A stretch of DNA of 64,000 nt from Dryomyza anilis (lineage: Eukaryota; Arthropoda; Insecta; Diptera; Dryomyzidae). Positions 49,728 through 61,068 of this stretch are shown piece by piece (positions within the stretch are counted from its first letter, which is position 1; every line of letters begins with the position of its first letter). The notes under the pieces were generated by a model that was given only the letters and a program-made list of their open reading frames with translations, did no database searches and had not been told where the DNA came from. Both the position numbers and the translations under genes were made by a program. Location: positions 25,210,617 through 25,274,616 of the forward strand of contig OX638132.1 of the NCBI GenBank assembly GCA_951804985.1, written 5' to 3'.

Positions 49728-49965
49728 AATAGGAAAATTTGTACCTTTTGGATCGGACTCAAAAATTTGTACCTTTGGAAAATTTTCCGTCTGTCCGTTA
49801 TTTTTTTTTATTTTTTTATTGGTCGTCAGTTGGGATCCGATGGGAAAATTTGTACCTTTTGGATCTGACTCAAAAATGTTGTACGTTTGGAAAATTTTCC
49901 GCTGTCCTTTATTTTTTTTTTTTTTGGTCGACAGTTGGGATCTGATGGGAAAATTTTGTACCTTT
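49728..49965. repeat. Degenerate tandem repeat, about 110-bp unit
   Basis: gggaaaatttgtaccttttg, gactcaaaaat and ggaaaattttccg recur twice fully and once in part, separated by T tracts. The 218-codon open frame over this region is an artefact of T-rich repeats. Confidence 0.75.
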
Positions 49966-50387
49966 TCAAATTTTTTTTTTGGAGACGTTTCGAAAATTTT
50001 AGTACGATTCAAAACCAAATTTTTTTTACAAAAGAACGTTTTTATTTTAAATCGTACGTTTTTATTTTTTGATGATACATTTTTATTTTCTCAAAATGCA
50101 TCACTGTTTTGTTGTATCGAATTGTTCTATTATTTCCAACGGGAAAATATTGTACATTTTTAATCCGATATTGGACATTTTTACAATAGAGAAATTATAA
50201 AATTTTATTTTATCGAAATACAATATATCGAGATATAAAGAAGTTTCTAGTGAATTTATTCAGGAAACAGAAAATACATTTAGGTTATTCACGAAACGGA
50301 GCAGTTGCGATGTAGAGTAGCAGTTTTGTCAAGAAGCAGTTGTACACAAAAAAAAATACATTGGTGACAAAAAAAAAGGAATTTCTG

Positions 50388-50483
50388 CACCGAGAGAAAA
50401 ACGTAGTTAACTATCTGCTAGTTTTTGTAGTCAATAGAAAATTCTAAAGAAGCGATTACGTTTTAATTTAATAACTACAACGT
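50388..50483. mobile_element. One end of a TIR element (family B), truncated
   Basis: caccgagagaaaaacgtagt followed by taactatctgctag matches the termini of the element at 60955-63751. The copy breaks off where the MITE at 50484 begins. Confidence 0.6.
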
Positions 50484-51241
50484 ACACCCAGGGAAAAAAC
50501 ATTGTAAATCCGTTGTGATTCATAGTAAATTTGTTATACATCTAACGATATGAAGTCAAATTTAGTTATAGTAAAAACATTATTTTTCATAGTAATTTTT
50601 TAAAATTATCAAATGTCACAAATTTAATATAATATAATAGTTTGGCGCTACAGTCCTGTACAGAACTTCGGCCGAGCTCTCTCACCATTTTGAGCTGTGC
50701 GTGTTATATTTGTACTCAAAGTGGTGGGACCTACAGTTTATTGCCGAATCCGAACGGCGGGTGAGAGCTTTTTCATAGGCAATGTTTTACTCTCGTAGGT
50801 TTGCCATTTACTGACGAGAGGTAGCGCGGTATAGAATAATGTTTCTATGAAAAGATGTTGTTAGCCCTAGTCGAGGCTTGAACCGGGGACCTTTTGACTC
50901 GCAGTCCAACGCACTAACCACTGAGCTACCGCGGCTACAAATTTACTATGTGTAATAATGTTTTGTGTTTTCAATCTGCTGCATATACATTTACTATGAT
51001 TGATAACATATTTACTTCTGAAACAAATGAATGGAAAGATTGACATTTCAAAGATTGACATTTCAAAATATATCGTATTTATGTATTTATAATATTTAAA
51101 TAAAATAAAAAAACAAATTAAAAAGCACCTCCAATTCATAGTAAATTTACTAGAAATGTTAACAAATCACAAACTGTTATTGTTCATAGTAAAAGCATAT
51201 GAAACGTAGTAGAATTTTCGATATACTATTTCCCTGGATGT
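50484..51241. mobile_element. MITE (ACACCCAGGGAAA ends) carrying a SINE
   Basis: Starts acacccagggaaaaaaca and ends actatttccctggatgt, an imperfect inverted pair. The inside repeats cacaaattta, ttcatagtaaattta and complements. A SINE sits at 50631-50936. Its termini resemble, but are not the same as, the ACACCCAGAAAAAA family. Confidence 0.7.
50631..50936 (-). mobile_element. tRNA-derived SINE with target-site duplication
   Basis: On the minus strand the head is tRNA-like (50936-50862): AGCCGCGGTAGCTCAGTGG gives an A box (TAGCTCAGTGG) and GGTTCAAGCCT gives a B box; the anticodon stem has a mismatch, so it is not a working tRNA. A body of about 220 bp follows, ending in AT-rich repeats. The flanks acaaatttaatat (50618-50630) and acaaatttactat (50937-50949) form a 13-bp duplication with one mismatch. 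A truncated relative is at 27294-27425. Confidence 0.82.
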
Positions 51242-51313
51242 AGTAAATAAAATGCATGACAATTTCAAAATATTAAAATGAAAAAATGTCAAAATTGTTT
51301 TATTTTATTATAG

Positions 51314-51557
51314 CATATTGGTGCACCAATATATAAATCAACGTTGGTCTCAAGTAAGTTATATTTATAATAGATTCAGCTAACAAATAATGGTTATATA
51401 TTATTAAGGCCATTTATGCCAAACATTGTTGGCCAAAAGAAAAGGTGCGCAAGGAAGAGGACGACTTTTTTTAATCGAAACTAATTCACCGATACGTCAG
51501 CAGATCATGGAGAAAAAGATTGCCGATGTGCGCCAAAAGAACCTGGGCAAGTACTGA
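51314..51557 (+). pseudogene. Two joined exons of an unrecognised small protein, frameshifted
   Basis: The first exon 51314-51353 is bordered by tattatag and GTAAGT. A 55-bp intron follows, then the second exon from 51409 after attaag. Phases match, reading ILVHQYINQRWSQ, then AIYAKHCWPKEKVRKEEDDF. A run of seven T (51466-51472) shifts the frame by one; on the other side it reads SPIRQQIMEKKIADVRQKN to TGA at 51555-51557. The charged, conserved-looking C-terminus suggests a small, perhaps mitochondrial or membrane-linked protein, but I cannot name it. The homopolymer shift could be a base error in a live gene or a real lesion. Upstream exons not found. Confidence 0.5.
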
Positions 51558-51599
51558 CAACTTGGACTGTAAATGAATTTAAATCGTGAATATTTACGC

Positions 51600-52148
51600 C
51601 ACACCAACGATAAAATTAGAACAGTACTGACAACAACGTTGTTGTCGACTTTCTAGTGACTTTGGAACACATAACGCGGTAGGGTGTCATATGATATCGT
51701 TTTGGAATTAGTTTTTAACGTTTGTATTAATTATAATAAATTGATAATTATAATAAATTGATTAATTATAATAAAATGAATTAAAAATAAGTAACAAAAG
51801 GCATAATTATATATTATATATAATATTATATATATTATATAATTATATATATGTTTTTGGTACATCAAACTGAAAACTACCATACTACACAAATATGAAA
51901 TAAGTGTGTTCACGGAATATGATACAATTCTACAATACTGCTAATGTACATCGGCAACTGCTCCGTTTCGTGAATACCTTTATTAAAATGTTAGCAAAAC
52001 GAGTACATTTAAGTATCAAACTATTGTGAATGATTTCGACAACTGTCATTTGCCACTGTGAATTTCACAAAAATTAACAACTTCTGTGAATCAGCGTCGA
52101 GAAAATAAATTTTTGCATTTAATTTAAAGAATAAAAATATATAAAAGA
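51600..52148. other. 5' flank of the SNAPc gene
   Basis: Contains an AT-repeat palindrome (51800-51855, tatataatatta words). A promoter is expected near 52000-52140 but no clear core element stands out. Confidence 0.4.
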
Positions 52149-55100
52149 ATGGAGGAATCTGACAGCAATGAAAAGTGCTTTAATGTAGAAAATGCAGATG
52201 AAGAGCAGGAAAATGATGATGACGATGATTACCAAGAGGATGAGGAGGAGGAGGACGAAGAGGAGGATGATGAAGTCGATGATACACAAGAAAATTTAGA
52301 CCTGGATGATACTAAGATATCCGCTTGGAAATACAGGTCATCATACGAAAATGACATATACATCGATGGAATAAAGCAACTGCTGAAACAGCATCGGCCG
52401 GTGTGCAACGCCAATGCACTGGTGCTGAACAAAGAGATGCAGGCACAGCTGGTGACTGTTCGCGACAATGTGCAGCGTCTGTTGCAACACATTCAGAAGG
52501 TGTACGATGAAAATGAGGACCGTCTCAAGAATGGCATGAAGTACAAAAGGCGGGGCATGGGTATACGTGGTGCCTATTTGCAGGGTGGCACCTTCTATTT
52601 CAAGGGTAACATGTTCTTTAAGGACGTGAACTGTCGCAACTGTCCAAACAATCCGGACTATACATACCGCAGCGAGGTGCAGCACGAAATGTTTCCCATG
52701 GACTATGAGTTGCGTGGACGGCATGTTTGGTCGGTGATGGATAAGTTTGGCATAGTGCGCGGTATCAAGGAGCAGGTAAGTTTTTTTGTAGTTATTTTTG
52801 AATAACGTTGAAACATGAGTTATTTTCTGTTTTAATTTTTTCCCGCAAACTCACAGGCCATCGAGTACTTGGAACGCAAACAAAAGAAGCCCAAGACCAA
52901 AAACCGTCGTGACAAGGACATCAAGCTCTACACGCGCAAATTGTCTGCGCTTTTGCCGCAAATCGATGACGGCTTTGAAATCGATTGGAATCTCATTGGC
53001 ATGCATACGCTCAAACATCGCCATACGCCAAGCAGTTGCGAAGCAATGTGGAATGTTTATCTCAAGCCTTCGTTGAAACGTGGTGGCTGGAGCAAAGAGG
53101 AAAACGCAGTCTTAATCACTGCCGCAAAGCGTTACAACTTCGAGAATTGGCAAGCTATAGCCGATGAGGTCGGACATCGTTCGGACTATCAGTGTTTCGT
53201 GCAGTTTCAGACTACGGTCGCATTCATGCTAAGGACCAAATGGGTTAAATGGACGCCACAGGAGGACGCGCGACTATTGCATTTAATTTCCACCTACTCG
53301 CAGAACGGCGTCATCAACTGGAATGCGGTGTCGGCGCGATTTCCGCAACGTAGCAAATCGCGCGCCATGTCGCGCTACATGTACACCCTCAATCCACAAA
53401 TCAGTCATGGTAAGTGTAACTTTGGACAACATATAACTGAAATTAACTGAAGTATTTTAAATTAAAACGATTAAATCGAGTCAAAAAAAACCAATCTCTA
53501 AAATGTTCAAGTCTAAAATATGTAGAAAAACACGACAATTGCAAAATATATTTGTTTTACGTAATAATCAAAAACTTTAGGCAATATCAAGAAAACTAAG
53601 TCCTGATTAGAATCTTGAAGTACATCGGAAAATCATACTAAGAACGCGGATATTTTTTTTTGTTGACTTGTGTAATTTTAAAAAAATCAAATGCAAAATA
53701 TAAGAATTGAAAAATAAAATAATAGAATAAAAGAAAAAATATTAAACGATACAACGAAAAATTAAAAACATAAAATATTTTTATTTTCTATTTTATATAG
53801 AAAAACATATTGAAAATTAAAAAATTAAAGCAAAATACATAAATATCCTCTTTTCGCCACAGCACCTTTTACGCCGCAGGAAGATCTCACTCTGCTGGCC
53901 GCTGTCAAAGAGTACGGCGAGAATTTCTCCTGCATACCACGCACCTTTTTTCCGAATCGCACCTCGGTGCAGTTGCGCAGTCGCTACAAAAACACACTCA
54001 TGCATCGCAGCAAACACCAGGGATGGACCAAAGCGGATGACCAACTTCTAATGGACTTCGTCGCCAAACATGGCCAATCGAGTTGGGTGAAGTGCGCCGA
54101 ACTGCTTCCTACACACACGCGCACTGGTTGCCGCACGCGCTTCTTAACCATCAAAAATTTTCTCGAAAAGAATCCAAACGCCACAGTCGACGATTTACCG
54201 CGCAAATTTCGTTGTCCCTCCAACAGTATCACCACCGATAACTGGGCAGAGAAAATCATTGAGTTGCGCAACAATCCCAACGCCACCCTCCTAATACACA
54301 AACGGCGGCCAAAACGCATCTGGAAACAGATTGATAAGGATAAGCAAACTGCAAAAAGGGCTGCTGAAAGGGAAAGAAGGGCGGCTGAAAAGCCGCCGAC
54401 GCCACCACCGCCCACACCACCAGAGCCCGTAGTCAAACCACCCCGGATACCGTACGTCAGAAAAAAGTCGCCCTACATCAAGCGGATACGTTCTATCGAG
54501 CTGCGAATGTACAACTATTTTAAGTACGCCTACAATTTCCGTATAGCTGTCAATCCGTGCAACGCGCCACCACAAACACCGCATACGCTGCAGCTGGTGC
54601 AGGCAGCCTGCGGATTTCAGGCGCGTCCGAATTTTTACTTTCGCATCGACAGACCCACATTGCCCAATAATGTAGCTGAACACTGTCATGCTGTGCTGAG
54701 CAAATGCAGCACTGAATCTTTGGCTGAATCGCCACTCATGGGATTTACGTTGCCACCGAACTGGTCGTCGCTATGCGGTTTTCGTGCCATGTGCGTGCTG
54801 TCGGCGCAAGTGCAGACAGCAGACGCCACGGCTGCGAAACAAACAACAAATTTAGTAGCTGCCAAGGTGGAAAATACTGAAGCTGTACAGCTGCTGCGTC
54901 AGCGCTTGCGTACGCTCTTTTACAAGACGGGGCTGCTCAGTCGACTGCATCCGAACAATATCGGCGACATGGCGACCGGGCTGCAAAATCAAATGGCGAG
55001 CATTGGTGAAGGCGAAACAACAACGACAGAAGCAAGCATTGCCGAGGTCCAGTCGCTGATGGGGAAGTCGACGGACTATCGAAAACGTCCGCGGAAGCGC

Positions 55101-55319
55101 AAGACGGATAAAGTTTCAAAAAATCTGAAACAGGAGAAAATACCACAACCTGAAGCGACGACACCTAAACGGCCAAAAGTGGAATGTGTCACAGGTGAAG
55201 AATATATAGCCGACATCAAGCAAGATCCCGCCGATAAGGCAATGATCGTGGTTGATCCGTTTGCTGGCAATATTCGAATAAAATCTGATCCGCACGAGGA
55301 GTTCATTGATATTTCGTAG
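52149..55319 (+). CDS. Pbp95: snRNA-activating protein complex subunit 4 (Myb-repeat SNAPc subunit), 878 aa
   Basis: DNA-contacting subunit of SNAPc, the nuclear complex that binds the proximal sequence element of snRNA genes and starts their transcription by Pol II or Pol III. Three exons, 52149-52775, 52857-53409 and 53863-55319, join in frame (627 + 553 + 1457 nt). The N-terminus is very acidic (Asp/Glu run around residues 20-45). A half Myb repeat (about 250-280) is followed by four Myb repeats near 287-330, 340-385, 396-437 and 447-490, each with spaced tryptophans or their substitutes (WSKEEN, WTPQED, FTPQED, WTKADD). This four-and-a-half repeat layout is the mark of SNAP190/SNAPC4. A Pro-rich and basic linker follows, and the C-terminus is Lys-rich. 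The start ATG heads the acidic region in the context agaATGg. The Drosophila ortholog is called Pbp95; orthology is by domain layout. Confidence 0.88.
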
Positions 55320-55468
55320 TAATAGAGACTGCATTAATTATAAACTAAATATAGTGTAAATGTAAGTAATTTATAGTTTATTAGATTATAGACAATGTCT
55401 TGACAAGGTATATGTATTATGTATGTTATATTTTGATTTTACTTTAAATTCCTTTGTATGGATTCAGA

Positions 55469-55474
55469 AATAAA
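55469..55474 (+). terminator. Poly(A) signal of the SNAPc gene
   Basis: AATAAA about 150 bases after the stop codon at 55317-55319, the first on this strand. Confidence 0.6.
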
Positions 55475-56199
55475 TACATTTATCGATAGATGTACTGCAT
55501 AAAATATAACTATTTATTAATAAAATTTTGCTCTTAATTCGAATCTGACGGCCGCACAGTGGTTCATTTTATAAATTTGTAAATATTTATAAAATGCTAA
55601 TTTATTTTAACAGTTAACAACTAAGTAGAATAATTCTTTGTTAGCTATTCAGATAATTCAAGCTAATTGGTATCAAAATAAAGTATAGAATGTCTAATTT
55701 TTATTTTAGCAAATTGCACTTGCGACAACGACAATTGTTACCACTTTTGTGTCTTAACCCATATAACAGCCCAGTTTAAGCGCATTTTATTGAGCCAAAA
55801 AAATATTGCATATTTGTAGGCTCATCTTTACGGTTGACAGTGGGATGAAACCCAATTCCAGCTGAACAAAGTTAAATAACATGATATATTGCTATATTAC
55901 ATCAATGCCAATATGATATATAAGAAAGGGGTCGTGTTATTTATCTGCCACGCCTATCTCCCATATAACTTTTTACAATATACATTTTATTTCCGAGCTT
56001 TTGCATCATATGAAGATAAAATTTGGTGTATTTAGCTATTTTGGCAATACGAACAACTATTCCAAAAATATTTCTGATCGGTCAACTTCTAAGTCCACTT
56101 CCCATATAATTCTTTTTAAGAATATGACATATTTCCGAACTTAATCATCATTTAAAAATACAATTTGTTGTATTCGATATTTTTTTTTGTACAAAATCG
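55475..56199. other. Intergenic stretch after the SNAPc gene
   Basis: No exon seen. A phrase containing tcccatataacttttt at 55960 and again at 56100 hints at an old dispersed repeat. Confidence 0.4.
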
Positions 56200-56560
56200 A
56201 CAATAATTTCCAAAAATGCAAGTGTATGTAATTTACAATGATAGAGTCAGATAAAAGGGTCTTTCTGTTATAAGAAACAATAAATTAGACGTTACACATT
56301 TTTGCATAACTCATTTAATAACAGTTTAAATACAAAATAATACGAATTTCGGTATTTTTTTTTACAAAATCGACTATAATTTGCTAAAATGCAAGTTTAT
56401 GCCATTTCTAATGATAGAGTCGGATAGAAGGGTCTTTCTGTAAAAGAAACAATAAATTAGACGTTACACATTTTTGCATAACTCCTTTAATAAACTTAAA
56501 ATAAAAGAAATCTGTTTTTGAATTTCTCTTTTTATTTTGTAAAATCGACTATAATTGGTA
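56200..56560. repeat. Tandem repeat, about 172-bp period, two copies and part of a third
   Basis: aatgatagagtc, agggtctttctgt, aacaataaattagacgttac and tttttgcataactc recur in order; tacaaaatcgactataattt starts further units, the last at about 56537. Confidence 0.85.
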
Positions 56561-56850
56561 AAAATTGAGGCAAACGCCAAACCTAATGATTAATCTACAT
56601 AAAGCGGTTCCTTTGTCATTCAAAATGGTATGGAAGTCTCAACATTATTTCGACGCCTCTTACGAAAACCCACACGTTTCAATTTGCTTACGAAAAACGG
56701 CACTTTAAAAATAAAATTTATTAACACAAGCATACATTTATTTTATCCACGAAAAGAATCATTAAATTGTATTAGCCACGAAAAGAACTTCATTCACATT
56801 TTCTCCACAAACAGAACTTAAAGCTCATGTTTAATGTCACCACGAATAAA

Positions 56851-57069
56851 AGCAGAAAAAAAATACTATATAAATAATAGTTTTTACTATTAAAAATAGT
56901 CAATAGGATAAATTATTATTTTAATCGGAACATACCATTAAATACTAGAAAATACTGTGACATTGCCATTGATTTTATATAAAAAGATTTAATTTTTGTA
57001 TACTATTAAATCAATAATTGTCCTATTGACCAATTTTAATCGGATTTGATCGATTTTTTTTCTGGGTGT
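56851..57069. mobile_element. MITE family 2, short copy
   Basis: Its left 200 bases match the start of the copy at 12201 (tactatataaataatagttt onward). It ends cgattttttttctgggtgt, the inverted family terminus, so it is an internally deleted derivative nested in the 53-bp-TIR element. Confidence 0.8.
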
Positions 57070-57289
57070 ATGTATTTTCGATACAGATATCCCAATAGAC
57101 AATTTTGTTGGTAAGAAGTCACACAATGTTGATGATGGAGGTGATATTGTATTATAACTAAATTTGTTGATTTTTCATTGATGACATGGTTTCCAGGTGT
57201 GTGACTGGACATTATTTGCTGAAACTGTTCCATGAAACTATTCCATTAGGCATATATAAACATGAAGGTGCGATTTGGCTAGAACCCAT

Positions 57290-57605
57290 TTGCGTCATTG
57301 GACTTTTTTGAAAAATGTGTTCTATTCGTATTTGGCCAGTGGCATTGGACAAATTTGTTCCAATGTCCAAAGGAACAAATTTTTCCAAAAATATGTCCAA
57401 TAACGCTGGTGGATTCTGGCCAAATCCTAAAGGTAGAAATTTTTCAATGTGGGTTCTGGCCAAATCCCAAAGGAATAAATTTTTCCAAAAAAAATTCCAA
57501 TGACGCAAGTGAGCTCTGGCCAAATCCTAAAGGAAGAATTTTTCCAAAAAATTATCCAATGACGCAAGTCGGTTCTGGGCAAATCCTGAAGGAACACATT
57601 TTTCA
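57290..57605. repeat. Tandem array (ttctggccaaatcctaaagg), about 58-bp unit
   Basis: Five imperfect units, each combining ttctggccaaatcc, aaaggaa.aaatttttcc and aaaa.tccaatgacgcaag. The open frames here repeat with the units and are not genes. Confidence 0.85.
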
Positions 57606-57959
57606 AATTAATTTTGTTCTTGTACACGAACAGTCTACTGGGATAACTTTCTTGAATAAATAAATATGCTTTTATTCTTTTGGAAAAGATAGATGACCTT
57701 TTTTTCATAGCTAAATGTAAAAGTGTTTCTTTTCGTGGCGAAAATAGAGTTAACTTCATTTCGTGGCAATAAAACATATATGCTTAATTTCTTGGGTATA
57801 ATAGAGATGTGGTTGTTTTCGTGGGGAAACTGAACTTGAACTTCTTATCGTAGTTTCGAAAAAGGTGCTGTTTTTCGTAAGCAAATTGAAACGTGTGGGT
57901 TTTCGTAAGAGGCGTCGATTTTATGTAACATTTTTTATCACATTCAAAATATAAAAATA

Positions 57960-58990
57960 ATTATTTTTAACTACACGGATAGAAAAGATTTGTTTGAATA
58001 TGCTTGAATGTAATTATAACGTAATTCGAAATAACCAAATAAATATTGGTAGTAATATCTAATTACATTATAATTGAATTGTGTTATTTTGTTCAGATTG
58101 AAGTATTATTATACGATAATTAAACATAAATGGCTTTAATCGCGGATATACATGAATTTACTATATTAATGTTTCTGTAGAAATATATATTTTTCATCAG
58201 ATATTAATATATGTATGTTTGATATTTCCGCTATTTAACACACACAACTTCAATAAAAGGTTCTTTGAATTATATGTATTATATTATTCATGATTGTCAT
58301 TGAGTGACAACGAATTAAAAAATAATAGCATTATTTTGATTATATGACTGTTTGGCATTACGATATCACAATTAAATAACAGCGCTGCCTACTTTTAGCA
58401 CTCAGTAACACTCACATTAATACATTTCATATAGTTCAAAAGTTCTTTTTGGTGGAATAATTTGTTTAAGTACCGCCAATTACTATTAATACCAGATAGT
58501 GAAGGTACTAAAACATTTCTGAAATTTACAATTCATCCGTAAAGTACTGAACACAAAATAGGAACAATAGATGGAAATAAAATTATAAGATATAAATAAA
58601 ATATGTGTAATAAAAATAAAATAAAATGTAGGTTTACATTAATTTAATATAAATAAAAAAATGTAATTTAAAAATAGGGAAAAAACGAATATTGTGTAAA
58701 GAAGATATTAGCACTAAATTTACTATTTTTATATTAATATTAAATGTAAACATAAATATGTTTACATGTAAATAAAATGTTTTTCACATTCAAACATATA
58801 TATGTTTGCAAGAACGCCGAAAATTCTGAACATAAATATGTTTGAATGAAAACAAAAATATGTTTGGCTGTTATTATAATAATGTTTGGCAATGAAATAA
58901 TACTTTTGTTTGCATAAAGCTCCAAATATATATGTAATGCCTTCAAAATTATGTTTGGGAGAGCCCATTTTTTTTGCAGCGTGTAGTTTT
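57960..58990. other. AT-rich stretch with aaatatgttt words
   Basis: Between 58740 and 58970 the word aaatatgttt and its complement recur about eight times, probably a degraded MITE. No gene seen. Confidence 0.45.
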
Positions 58991-59001
58991 CAGAGTTATA
59001 T

Positions 59002-59853
59002 ACACCCAGAAAAAAGTCATGGTAAATTAATAGTATTTCAATAGAAAAACAAAAATTTATACTATTAAAATTGATCAATAGGAAGCGTACCATTAGTTTA
59101 ATAATATTCAAATTTTTAATACAATATGATGTTGTACCATACATTTTATAATGTATTCTTTTAATTACAATAAGCAAGACCTATAAATATTTAATTGATA
59201 CGTATTATTACTTTTATGGTATAGTCGAATTAAATTTTCCAATTAATTTATTAAAACCAAAATGGATTTTAGTTAATTTATTGTATATTTTATTTTGTTT
59301 ATATGTCGAAATGGAAATTCACTTTTATAAATCACACACATAAAAAGACACTTCTCGTTGCAAAAGATTATATCACATTTATTGTTCGCTTCAGTTTCCA
59401 ATAATTGATTGTAATACTTGAGTCTGCATATATTCGATGTATTATTTATTTTCTGTAATAAATAAAACAAAAAGTTTAAATATAATGAAATTACATTAAA
59501 TACATTGAGTTCTTACCAATTATAAACACGTCATAATGTCGATTATCACAAAAAATGCATGCGACCAATTTGAGCAAACACGCAGAATGACGCACAAAAC
59601 GAACATGTTTTTATTCGTTTTTATGTATTTTTTTGCCACCTTTACTATATAGGAGGAAACCATTGAAATAATAGTATTTATTCTATTAAAAATAATAATA
59701 TTGAAATATTTAAATTTATGGTGCTGAATTTTTCGAATACTGTCAAATTAATAAAAAAATTTTGATTTAAAAAGAAAAAACTACTAATACATGAATCATA
59801 AGATCAATGGTCGTACCATTAAGTACTTAATGGTACATTTTCTTCTGAGTGTA
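59002..59853. mobile_element. MITE family 2, long copy
   Basis: Starts acacccagaaaaaagtcatg and ends cattttcttctgagtgt. Most of it matches 12585-13053 (tagtatttcaatagaaaaac, tggtatagtcgaatt, ggaggaaaccatt, aagtacttaatgg). About 300 bases near 59280-59630 are absent from the other copy and may be a further insertion. Confidence 0.75.
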
Positions 59854-59859
59854 TGTCCA

Positions 59860-60700
59860 TAAATCACAAAAATGCTCGTTATTGCAAAATGTATTCAATA
59901 ATTCTCGTAGAAAAGACATCAATAAATGCAAATTAGTGAATTAGCCGTTACACATTAACGCACAATTTTTTAAAATCTCAATGAAAAAATAAAAAAAAAC
60001 ATAACTGGTTCAATTTATATTACGTTTAGAATGCAAGCTTAATATACAATAAATATAAGATGAGTAAGATAACACTACTTTATGCATTGCCATAGCGACA
60101 CAAAGACTCCTCTTCAAAAATTTAAATATGCAGCACTGTAATATAACATATTATAAATCGAATGGAATTGGTTTTAAGATCTTTAGATGTGCTCCGTTTT
60201 TTGCTATTTTGTCCAACTAGTTTTGAGTTTTATCACAATGTGCACTAAGAAAACAAAGATGATTGCTAGAAATATCACAGTCCTAAATATCGAGTTATTT
60301 ACAAATTATTTAGATCGTATTTGAGACAACCATCTCTCCGTCAAATACCATAAATATTGCTATCAACCATCTTTCAAATTTACGATTATGTATAGCAACC
60401 ACCAATTAAACATCTTACAAATAGAAAGATAGTTTGGAATATTTGGAAAAGGTACTCCATTAGAATTCACGGAGTAGTTTTTATTGAATTGAAAGAAGAT
60501 GAATCAAATGTTTTTTTAGTTATTCTAGAATTAAAACAGTATCCTGGTTATACATCGCCATCGTCTTTATAAATCCTTCGAAGGTAAAATTATACAACGA
60601 CTTTAGACTTCTTCGCAGAAGAACCAAGACCGACCGGCGATGCTGTCATCAAAGTAAACTCTGAAATGAAATATTTTCCATAACGTGTTGATAATTTCAA
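59860..60700. other. Stretch without recognised feature
   Basis: AT-rich intergenic DNA. No exon borders or terminal repeats noticed. Confidence 0.4.
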
Positions 60701-61068
60701 TCCCACACTAAGAAAACATAATGTTTATGAGAGTGTTGCTGCAACTAAAATACTAGTCGCTTTAACAATTCCAATATGCAGGAAATACAAATAAATTTAC
60801 AGCAAAATTTTAAATAATTTGTAAACATCACATATTTTGTATTATTTGTGAGATGTTTCTTACAATCATCATGAAAAATGTCATATTTGTGGTAGATTCA
60901 CTGCAACTACTAGAGAAATAGGTAGCATTACTGCAAATATTCACATATTCCACACACCGAGAGCAAAACGTAGTTATTCTTAACTACGTTTTCAACTACG
61001 GCGTGAATGAAAATCCTCCGACAATGAAACGTAGTCAATTCTAACTACACGCATAGAAATCTATTGTT

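Larger units (their letters stand above)
56651..57917. mobile_element. Element with 53-bp near-perfect terminal inverted repeats
   Basis: 56651-56703 (starting cgacgcctcttacgaaaacc) and 57865-57917 (ending ggttttcgtaagaggcgtcg) are reverse complements over 53 bp with one mismatch. Subterminal cacgaaaagaa words face each other. The inside holds a MITE (56851-57069) and a tandem array (57290-57605). 1,267 bp, no transposase. Confidence 0.88.

Noticed and set aside
49507..50163. 218-residue frame
   Set aside because: Made of T-rich degenerate tandem repeats; Phe/Leu/Val runs only.
50862..50936. Second tRNA gene
   Set aside because: A and B boxes are present but the acceptor ends do not pair well and the anticodon stem has a mismatch; it is the head of a SINE.
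52229..52492. Serine-rich minus-strand frame
   Set aside because: Antisense of the Asp/Glu run of the SNAPc subunit.
57212..57777. Several open frames of 60-120 residues
   Set aside because: They repeat with the 58-bp tandem units.
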